Source: Laguncularia racemosa
Taxonomy: Eukaryota; Streptophyta; Magnoliopsida; Myrtales; Combretaceae
Reading direction: 5' to 3'
DNA: 64,000 nucleotides
NCBI GenBank assembly: GCA_037954665.1
Contig: JBBMOL010000065.1
Coordinates: forward strand, 2,170,001 to 2,234,000
Both the position numbers and the translations under genes were made by a program. Of the stretch, positions 36,730-46,359 are shown one piece after another. Position 1 is the first letter of the stretch; each line of letters begins with the position of its first letter. The notes under the pieces are model-generated. The model was not told where the DNA came from, searched no databases, and saw only the letters and a list, made by a program, of their open reading frames with translations.

Positions 36730-38016
36730 ATTTATTATCCTGGACTTGATGCCTTTTAGGAGAGATAACATCACTTAGGTGGCAACTTAAAGCTATTATA
36801 AGATGAACGAGAATATAATCCACTGAGCCAGTACCCATTAAGCCTACCAAAGGGCCTCCCCTTCTTACAGCTTACTTTAGATCATGACCACTCCCAAGGA
36901 TCAAGATCTTCTCCAATTGTTCATTTAAAGTTTGAATCAATAATTGGTGATGTACATATAATTATAACATAATTGGATGAACAACTTGACATAGAGCTCT
37001 AACTCATGTTCCTTAAGATTCAACTTGAGTACTTCTTCCAAATTCAAGATTTGTTTGGACTTACTTTGGAACATCATATGATTATTAGCTACTACTAAGT
37101 ATGGATTAGGCTAAATACTTGTAAAACATAACAAGTAAATAAATGGTAAAGAGTAGCCTTATAGACTACTACTTCCATCATTAAATGTCTTATGCATAGA
37201 GACTTCATTACAAAGGTTAAAACAAGATAAGGGTTGATCTCCTTTGCTCACTTTACTACAAACTCCTCAACTTAACTTCGTCGCCAATTTTCTATCCCTT
37301 ATTTTCTTCCCTAGAATGAAACCAAATACTACAATTACAAGGAATCATGTCCTCATTCAACCTACCCAAACCCCACAAGCAAAATGGTACAAGCAAACCA
37401 TTTTTTGTTCCATTAAACTTGATGCACCGGCAGAAAAAGCAGAATATGAATTTTTGTGGTCTTCCTTTATCATGTGCCCCATGAAACGGGTTGGATTTAT
37501 TTCCCAACAAACTTTTAAATCCGCAACGCGTCATGTCTTTTTTCAGTCACTTTAACTATCCTTGTGATACCCAATTAACGTGTTAAAAAATTGGTAGTCC
37601 TCTACAATGACATTCCGGTGGCCAAGCAAACTTAATAGCTCATTATTGACGTATACCAAATGCCCATGAAATAAATTTAATAGCTCTATCTATTAATTAA
37701 TTGAATAATCACTTTTGTTTAACTACTTAATTTCTTAACTCAATTGAATAGTTAATAATATATAATTAATTAATATTATGGATCATAAAAATATAATAAT
37801 TAAATCAACATGAGATTACTTTATGGAATTTTGCAAGATTTCAGACCAAGAGAGAAAAGTGGCTATGTTTTGGAAAAAGTAGAATAGAAATTTTCATGGT
37901 CATTGTCTACCAAGTGCCGCATGAAATGGATTTGTGTTTATTTCCCAACAACCTCTCAAATTTGTAACATATCATGTCTTTTTCAATTGTTTTAATTGTC
38001 TATGTGATATCAAAAA
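36730..38016 (+). repeat. Promoter-like unit U4 with a partial extra copy
   Basis: Carries the unit landmarks at about 36748, 37078 and 37592 and the ACTTTATGG segment at 37821. From about 37880 a second, shorter copy of the kinase-promoter part begins (CATGTCTTTTTCAATTG, TATGTGATATC) and ends at 38016, where unit U5 starts at an internal position. The head-to-tail joint looks like unequal recombination. Confidence 0.75.
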
Positions 38017-38310
38017 ATTATCTATCCCTCTTCCTCTTAAGAAAATCCTCTAACGTTTGATTAACAGTTTGGCTTATATGTTGAGTCATAGGACTGTTTA
38101 CTCACTTTGTTCGAATTTGTAACTGCAAATCATAGTAGAAAAACATAGAATAATTTATTTATCAATACATCGTACAAGTACTTCTCATTGGGTATACATG
38201 GTCATTAAGGAAAAAGGAGGGTAAAAAATTAACTAATTCCAATTCTTAAAGATTATGGGGATACAAAAAAAAAAAAAAAAAAAATCAAAGCACTTCTTCA
38301 TAGATATTTA
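38017..38310 (+). repeat. Promoter-like unit U5, upstream part
   Basis: Aligns with 16370-16651 (CTTCCTCTTAAGAAAATCCTC to ATATTTA). Contains a poly(A) run at about 38266-38283. Confidence 0.75.
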
Positions 38311-40153
38311 TGTAACGCCCTAAAAATTGGAGCGTGATAACTCACCACGTGTCACTGTTATTTAGTGACACATAAGACTCTTAACCTGTTTAATCACATT
38401 TAATTAACAAAATAAACTCCATAGCACTTATTATTATCATACCTCTCAAAATAGAATCTGGTGATGATAAATAAAATAACAACTACAATACTTCCAATAC
38501 ATCAATAGTCTTCTCAACAGGAAATACACCTTCTTGCTACACTCAAATAAATTTTGTTGATCTTTCTAATAATAATAATAATCTACTCACTCTTTGTTTT
38601 AATCGTAGTCCACTCTTAGCTTATCATAGAAGGAAGTATCATATAGTCCTACAACTAAAAAAAAAATCATGAGAAGTGATCTAATGCCTAGTACATGCTA
38701 CCCATAAGCACATGCACGTGACACATACATAGAGGTTTCACATACATTCAAATGCAAACAAGAAAACATCCAACAATTTTATTATCTTTATTTTATATCC
38801 ATTAAACAATATAGGAGTAACCATAACTCTGCACATCATAATCATTAAAAGTTTTATTAAAATATATAATCTTATACTTTTGGGATACTGCTACTACCGA
38901 CCCCGATACTATAGCGTTGAAACTACCACTATCAACCTCAACACCCATGAGTCATCTTAAACCTACTCAAGTCATTTCAATGTGCCTCTCCATTAAGATA
39001 GCATCACATAGAGATCATTGGGATACTCCCTAGGGATTTGCCTTCGCTAGCTCCTAGGCTAAGCCAATCACAAGCAACAACCAATTCATTATCCAAGTAT
39101 TAATTAAGTTTGTTTTGATACTACACTACTAAGCATAAACCACAAATAGGGTGGCTACATACCTAAAGGAATTGTTTCAAGGTCACTAAAATGGCAACCG
39201 TGTGCCTTAGTATAACCTATTATATACAAAGATTAACTTAGCACTAACTTACAAGTCAATCTAGATTTGCCTAGTTTGTAATTCTAAGTGTGGGTTAATA
39301 ATTTTCCTTCCCAATGACTTTAGTTGGTGTAAAAAGGGTTTTAGATTTCAGAAAATTTGAGAAATAGGGAGGAATCATTTTGGACGTGTTATAAGGTAAC
39401 GCGATCATGTAGTTAGTTGCGTACAGGTGCACGGGTAGGAACATGGCCCTATGTATGGCCATATACTTTTCTATGTGTCAAGGCCTTTTGACATGCCCAA
39501 GTATACAATCGTGTACTTAGCTGTGTACTTCAACTTGGGTAAGTACACAAGTGTGTACCTGGTCATGGATCATAGGTTTCACAATTTACCCTTGTCTTCA
39601 CCACAAGGGAGTACGTGACCGTATACCTCTCTGAATCTTACAAAGGGTTCGATTTCCTGATACTTCATCCCCTTTTCCCATGTCAATCCTCACTAATCTC
39701 TTCCTTACTTCTAATCCAACATAGAAAATTGTTTGATTCATAAATTTTGGTGTAAGAAGATTAACTTACTTGGTTGAATTGCTCAACCGTTCCTAAAGTT
39801 GCTCCAATCACGCGTAACCTCGAGTCTGCTTACCCTAATCTCGTTTGAACTATAAAGTAAATCCATCCTTAAGCTAAACATTTACTAATAGGAGAGGGCA
39901 TACCATAATCCAAATTAGATTAACACTTACCTTATAGATTTTATGTATCAAGTTAGTTGGTAGAGATTTCTAGATCAGCTGTTTGAGCATTATTTGCAAG
40001 GAAAAGTGAAGCTTAAGGATAATAGGGTTCTGTAGGGGCTTATATAGTCTACAATTTATTAGTCCATTTTAGCCCCCACATAACCACAATATTACATTAA
40101 TACGCTCCAAGAAATAAAATTTATTTATTTTCTTATTTTTCTAGAATTTTACA
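38311..40153 (-). mobile_element. Solo gypsy-type LTR (LTR-A), second full copy
   Basis: TGTAACGCCC... to ...GAATTTTACA, 1843 bp, alignable end to end with 16652-18511 and sitting at the same point of the paralogous unit. The flanks are ATTTA and TTTTA, one base apart, as expected for a decayed copy of the ATTTA duplication. The shared site means that it was duplicated with the unit and is not an independent insertion. Confidence 0.83.
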
Positions 40154-41240
40154 TTTTAATCCTAGACTTCATACCCTTTGGGAGAGATAGCATCACTTAG
40201 GCAGCAACTTAAAGCTATTTCTAAGACGAACAAGAATATAATCCACGGAGCTTTTCCCTTTAAGTTTACCAAGGGGCTTCCCCTTCGTACAACTTACTTT
40301 AGATCATGACCGCTCCCAATGATCAAGATCCTCTACAATTGTTCATTTAAAGTTTGATTTAATAACTGGTGATGTACATATTATTAGAACGTAATCAGAT
40401 GAATAACTTGACATAGAGCTCCAACTCATGCTCCTTAAGATTCAACTTGAGTACATCCTACAAATTCGAGATTTGTTTGGTCCCACTTTGGAATATCATA
40501 TGATTATTAGCTACTACTAAGTATGGATTAGGCCAAATACTTGTAAAACATAATGGGTTAATAAATGGTAAAGAGTAGCCTTATGGACGACTACTTTTTG
40601 GCATTAAAAGTCCTATGCACAGAGACTTCATTACAAAGGTTAAAACACGATAAGGGTTGATCTCCTCTACTCACTTTATAGCAAACTCCTTAACCTAACT
40701 TTGTCACCAATTTTCTTCCCTAAAATGAAACCGAATGCTACAATTACAAGGAATCAGGTCCTCATTCAACCTACCCAAATCCCACAAGCAAAATGATACA
40801 AGCAAACCACTTTTTGTTCCATTAAACTTGATGTACTGGTAAAAAAAGAAAAATATGAATTTTCGTGGTCTTCCTCTATAATTTGTCCCATGAAATGGGT
40901 TGTATTTATTTCCCAACAACCTTGCAAATCTACAACATGTCATGTCTTTTTCAATCACTTTAACTATTCATGTGACACCCAATTAATGTGTTAAAAAATT
41001 GGTAGTCCTCTAGGATGGCATTCAATGGCCAAACAAAATTAATAGCTCATTATTGACCTATACCAAATGCCCACGAAATAAGTTTAATAACTCTATCTAT
41101 TAATTAATTGAATAATTGGCTTAACTTCTTAACTCAATTGAATAGTTAATAATATATAATTAATTAATATTATGGACCATAAAAATATAACAATTAAAGT
41201 AATATGAGAATACTTTATGGAATTTTACAAGATTTCATAT
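40154..41240 (+). repeat. Promoter-like unit U5, downstream part
   Basis: Unit landmarks at about 40173, 40499 and 41000 and the ACTTTATGG segment at 41213. It is broken at 41240 by an LTR fragment. Confidence 0.75.
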
Positions 41241-41731
41241 CCAGAAGTCATATGTAGCAGTTGCGGTTGCTGTTCTCCCCATTGCTGCAATCGAAGTCAT
41301 ATCCAGTAGGAGAAGAAGGGTAAAAGAAAATAAAAGTAAGGAAAAGGGGGAAAGGGAAGCAACGGCCAGAAGAAGGAGAGCAAAAGAAGAAGAAAGACAA
41401 AAAAAAAAAGAAAAGAAAAGTAAGAAGGGAAGAAGGCAGGCGGGAGGGAAGGAAGGAAAAGATAAGGAAAGAAAGGAAAAAAAAAGAAAAGAAAGGGGAT
41501 GGGACTTTTTCTTTTAGTATTTTATTATGAATACTTACGTCTAGCTAATCTATTTACCCCGAGTATAAATATTTACTCTAAATTTTAATTTGATATTGCT
41601 AAATCTATAATTTAAATTAATTTTGTTATTTCACCAAATATCATTTAAAAATTATGTTTTGGATAATTTATTATTCTATTTATTTTCCTTTAACTGTTTA
41701 TATAATTTTTCAAAAAATTTCGAACTTCACA
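41241..41731 (-). repeat. Fragment of G1-type LTR
   Basis: Matches the end of the G1 LTR: CGAAGTCATATCCAG, a purine-rich AGAAGAAG/GAAAAG stretch (41310-41500), then the AT-rich tail ending CTTCACA at 41731. Confidence 0.7.
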
Positions 41732-43620
41732 ATGGTGATGGTACAGGTGCAATAGTGGTGGTAGTGGCAATGGTAGTACTAAATCCATGAACCAACAGGA
41801 CTAAATCAAATCAAATTGTAAATTAGGTTTAAACAATTTTTTTAGGTTAAAAATATTAAAAACCAAATCAAACCATTTTCTTTTAGGTTTGAAATATTGT
41901 GACCAAATTGAACCATTTTAAACCAAATCAAGCTCTGAGAAGTAAAAAAGAAAATGGCGATAAAAATTTAAAGAATGTATAACTAAAAAAAAAAAGGGTT
42001 TTCATATTACTTATTTAATTCCTTTGTTTATGTGGATTTCATCAAATAATTCAATTTTTTTATTTTATATTTTTACTTATTTATTGATATAAAAACTAGA
42101 ATTACCTACAAAAATATTATCAAACCTCTTTAAATATATCAAATGGGTATTGAAGATGGTGAGTGATACTTGAAAAATGATAATGAATCATATCTTTTTA
42201 TGTCTAATATAACTTCTATGACTTATTAACTTGTATATAAGAAAACAAAATTAATAACACTTGTAATAATGATTCAAATTGTGTATTGAATCTTTTTTTT
42301 TAAGATTTGAAAAAAATTGCAAAATAAATTTTATGGTTAGATTTAATTTAGAAAGAAAAAAAGTACTTTTTTAGTTCATAGCATTTACTTACTTTCTATT
42401 TAAGTCTTCAATCTTTTTTTTTTTCATTTTATTTGAGTTTTTAAAAACTTATAAAAATAGTACTTCTATTAAATATATTAAATTTTCTACTCATTTTGGG
42501 TATATATAGTAGCATCCAACTAGATGAACATGGTGGCTAGGATATATACAAAATTTTCCAACCACTTTTCTTAATTTTATTTATTATTTTTATTTTTTAT
42601 TTCTTTTTATTATATTATATCATTATATGTATTTAATATTATTTTTAATTATATTATGTAAATAAATATATTTAATATTATTATTTTTTTAATTTAATTA
42701 TTGTAATTCAATTTAAAGTTTATATGAGTCATGGATGGATGGAAAACTTAACAGATTTTACGAAAGTCTTTTTTTTCGTAAGGTTTTGGAAATATTGAGA
42801 ACTTCAATTAAGAAAAAAAAAAAGTCAAAGACTCAAATAGAAAAGTAGATAAACATTAAAGACTAAAATTGCATTTTTCTCATTTAGGGAAAAAGAAAAT
42901 TAAATCGTGTTGTATCCAACCTTAGTAGTAAGACAATGATGGATTGTAAAAATATAATTAAAATAAATACATAATAAAACATATAGTATCAATATCAAAA
43001 TCGCTATTTAAGTGTAGTATTTATCGATAACAAATAGTATACAAAATATAAAAAAAAGGATAAAAAGAAGATATATTTTAAGCTATACTTGGGTTGGCCA
43101 CCAAACATGGTTTTAAAAACTCATGTTGTATGTTATCCTTATATTGTATATAGGCAAATCTATGATGCCGCTACTTCTTAATTATAGTAATTTTTTTCTA
43201 ATTATAGCAAAAATAGAACTCATTAACAATAAAAGGAAATCTATTGATAACCTTTATGAAACCTTGTCATTAATTTTTGTAATAGTAAATCACCTTGAAT
43301 AATAGTAAAAATAAAGCCAATTAATAGAAAAAAAAAGCTGTTGATAGTGACAATATGATACCATCAATTTTAAGTGACAATACTGTAGAATTCTGATTAT
43401 ATATGGATCAATATTTATTGTTAGCAATATCCTATCTTGAATGTGCCCCTACTAAAATGTATGATTAGCAGGGACACGCTCGAGATAGAGAACTAGAGAT
43501 AGAAAACATTTATCCATTTAATAGTTTTATTCTCCTTATCCTACAATGTAATAATGAAAACTAAATGCTACCTATGTACAACCATTTACATGTTGTAGGT
43601 GTATGGCTTCAAATGTGAGG
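41732..43620. other. AT-rich, no gene recognised
   Basis: Includes a GGT-rich patch (41732-41800) and many homopolymer runs. Repeated AACCAAATCAAA-like phrases near 41800-41930 suggest old transposon DNA, but no ends were found. Confidence 0.5.
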
Positions 43621-43630
43621 GATCATGTTC

Positions 43631-44250
43631 ATGCCACGTGTGAACACATTACACGTGGCTAAAAGAGACGTGATAGGTAGAAGGATGATTTGGCAAGAAC
43701 AGGATAAGAAGAAGGAATAAGCAAGCTCTATTAGGCTCAAGTGCTTTGTGACAAGTGAATATTCTTATTAAGTTGTTAATTTGATCTTTTGAGAGGATAA
43801 TCTAATAAAGTAACAGTACTTCTCTCCAAAAGTTCTCTCTCTCAAATAAGAGTGCCTTGAATATTTATAATGTTTTAACAGTTGCTCTCATCCATTAGAT
43901 GGTGATCAAGGGTGAACAAAAGAGAAGTGACACACATCACGTGCATACTGCATGTGAACATATTACACATGGGCAAAAGAGAAGTGACATATAGAAGGAT
44001 AGTCTAGGGTGAACAAGATGGTGAGGAGAATAGACAATCTCAATTAGGCTCAAATGTTTTATAACAAGTGAATGGTTTTAAGTTGTTAATTTGATCTTTT
44101 GAAAAGATAATATGATAGAGTAATGATATTTCTCTTCAAAAGTTCTCTCTCTCAAACAAGAGTGCCCAAAATATTTCGAGTTTTGACTATTGCTCTCATT
44201 TATTAGGTGGTGCTGATGATCAATGGTTGTAAATGAACAAATCCTCACAT
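43631..44250. repeat. Tandem duplication, about 300 bp, with G-box inverted repeat
   Basis: 43631-43930 and about 43938-44250 align: GTGAACA(C/T)ATTACAC, GGCTCAA(G/A)TG, AAGTTGTTAATTTGATC and AAAAGTTCTCTCTCTCAAA recur in order. Copy 1 holds a perfect inverted repeat (GCCACGTGT at 43633-43641, ACACGTGGC at 43651-43659, 9-bp spacer), each arm a CACGTG G-box. Copy 2 has decayed versions of the arms (CATGTG, ACACATGGGC), and a separate CACGTG lies at about 43938-43943. Confidence 0.8.
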
Positions 44251-45094
44251 AGGCTTCTTATAGACTTAGGCCCTTCAAAGGTTTTTCTTTTTCTTTTTCT
44301 TTTTCTTTTTTCTTTTTTTTTAATGTGTGAACTTTATTGAGAATCGTCAATATTGAATTGATCAATTTGATGAATTTTAATTCAAGCCTACGATGCTAAA
44401 TCTCTTCTAATCATCTCAAAATTTATTGGTTTAATTCTTTAAAGCTTGTCACTTTAGCCTAAAGGATCAAATCCATAGAATGATTGGACTCCATTTTCAA
44501 AACAAATTTTGGCCCTCCACACATGTATATTCCAGGAAAAGGATGTTGAATAAAAACTATACAAGAAATCTATATCTGTGCATAAACATCTCAACATCTA
44601 AAATTAATCCAGAACACAAATATCACTGCAGCGGAAAAATTGTATTCTCTTCTCTGTGCATAATTAAAGGTGGCACTAACACAGTTAATTACTTAAAACA
44701 ACTTGCCCTTCCTTTGTCCCAATTCTGCTCCCCCAATTGCGTCGCTGGCATCGCACACATGATTTCAAAAGGTACGTCGCTCCATGTCGTGCTACAATCA
44801 TTAGTGCTGAAGCGACTTGCTACTTTAGCAACTTGTCTTCCGGCAAAAATTTAGAAATAGGTTTAGAAATATTTGAAAGTTATCTGATAAATGATGCAGC
44901 AAAATCGTGCAAACGCATACGGACTATCGCAACGAAAAAAAAAAAAAAAAAGGGATTTCTGAAGCTTGGAATGTTGAACTAACGAAGATAAGATCAGTAT
45001 TTTCTAAATTATATTCCTATTCCATTTTATTTGAATAAAAGAGAACATTTTGACATGAAAATAATTCAAAAATATCAAAACTAAAAATAGAGAG
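44251..45094. other. No gene; overlapping short frames and a poly(A) run
   Basis: 44480-44980 is the least AT-rich part and is open in several frames (124 codons at 44480; 81 codons at 44737), with a reverse frame over 44700-44850. No family was recognised. It ends in an A run at 44936-44952, which could mark a retroposed sequence. A (CTTTTT)n-like tract is at 44287-44322. Confidence 0.35.
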
Positions 45095-45219
45095 GGAGCT
45101 GGTTTGTTATTATCATCTCTATTGGGTCGGCAAAAGAGAGAGAAAACTTCAGAAAGGAACTTCACACCAAACGAGATAATAGAAAATGTACAGGACAACA
45201 TAACCCATAATGTGTATCA

Positions 45220-45257
<38 letters not shown>

Positions 45258-45575
45258 GTTTGTTATTATTATCTCTAATGGGTTGGCAAAAGGGAAATTG
45301 GAACTTCACACCTAAATAGAGAATAAAAAATATACTAGATGACACAATCCATGATGTGTATTAGACTATATATATATAGAGGAGGTTTGTTATCATTATT
45401 TCTAATAGGTCGGCAAAAGGGAAAGAAATTTTCAGAAAGGAATTTCACATCAAACCAGAGAATAAAAAATATGCTGGATGATAGATAATAATAACAAATT
45501 TTATATATATATAGAGCAGGTTTGTTATTATTATCTCTAGTGGATTGGCAAAAGGGAAATTGGAACTTCACACGT
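45095..45575. repeat. Tandem repeat, about 130-160 bp units, 3.5 copies
   Basis: Units begin GGTTTGTTATTATTATCTCTA with a following GGCAAAAG and CTTCACAC, at about 45105, 45257, 45385 and 45520. They are separated by (TA)n runs of different length (one at 45223-45254). The last unit is cut. Confidence 0.85.
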
Positions 45576-46039
45576 CTTCAGTTTATTAATAATCTACATT
45601 TATTTTTTTAATATTAATTATAAGTAAAATACGTTAAGTTACATATGCTAATTATTATTTATTCATACTTTATGCGATTAGGTCGAAGCATTATTGTATT
45701 GATAATGTAATTACTATTTATGGTACACAATAAATGAATAAATAACAACTCAAGAGAATTTATTAATTAACTATGATTTAATTAAATAAAATTTAATATT
45801 ATTAATTATTGTAAAAAAAATAAAAAAAAAAAAGAGAAAGAGAATGATATTTAAGCAACATAAGAATAAATGCAACCTAAAAAAGATAAAATAACATTCA
45901 TATGGGAATCGAACCCATGACCTTTTGTCTAAAATTATATACACCTTATTACAAAACTATGACAAACAATTTGCTAGATTGTACTCTTAAAATAAATATA
46001 TGATGTATGTAATTTTTTCTCTTAATTAATTTTTTTCAA
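45576..46039. other. AT-rich; possible tRNA-derived SINE remnant
   Basis: At 45905-45925 the minus strand reads GGTCATGGGTTCGATTCCCA, which contains a perfect pol III B-box. A weak A-box-like TAGCAAATTGTT lies about 60 bases upstream on the same strand. The rest does not fold as a tRNA by inspection. No other feature was seen. Confidence 0.3.
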
Positions 46040-46359
46040 GCTTAAGGGGCCAAGGCCTTGTCAGTCCCCTTTAGACCCACCTTTGGTCTATCATGTGCCT
46101 CATTTAATGGGATTGCATTTATTCCAAACAACCTTTCAAATTTGCAACTAATCGTCTCTTTTTTAATCACTTTAACTATCCATGTGATACCTAACTAATG
46201 GGTTAGAAAATTATTGGTCCTTTACGATGATTTTCCATGACTAAATAAAAATAAATGCAATTTTACCAAATCCAACTGTCCCACCAAAAGTTGAAGTGTC
46301 TAACTAATTATTATATAGTCCACACTGCAAGCTCTGTTCTAGTAAACCAAATTGAAGCA
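46040..46359 (+). promoter_or_regulatory. Promoter of the LRR receptor kinase gene (unit U6)
   Basis: Proximal promoter, and the functional member of the duplicated units U1-U7. A TATA-like TTATATAG lies at 46311-46318. Transcription would start about 30 bases later, leaving a 5' leader of under 25 bases. The TATA region, the CCAACTGTC segment and AAACCAAATTGAAG just before the ATG are kept in U1 or U3. No further cis-element is claimed. Confidence 0.6.

Noticed and set aside
37292..40958. Reverse frames of about 80 codons (37292-37534, 40704-40958) related to 12314-12514
   Set aside because: They are shared because the DNA units are duplicated. Frames start and stop at different points, changes fall evenly over codon positions, and no motif is known.
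46255..46359. 35-codon N-terminal extension of the kinase
   Set aside because: The sequence is shared with promoter-like units that have no kinase, includes the TATA region, and would place residues ahead of the signal peptide.
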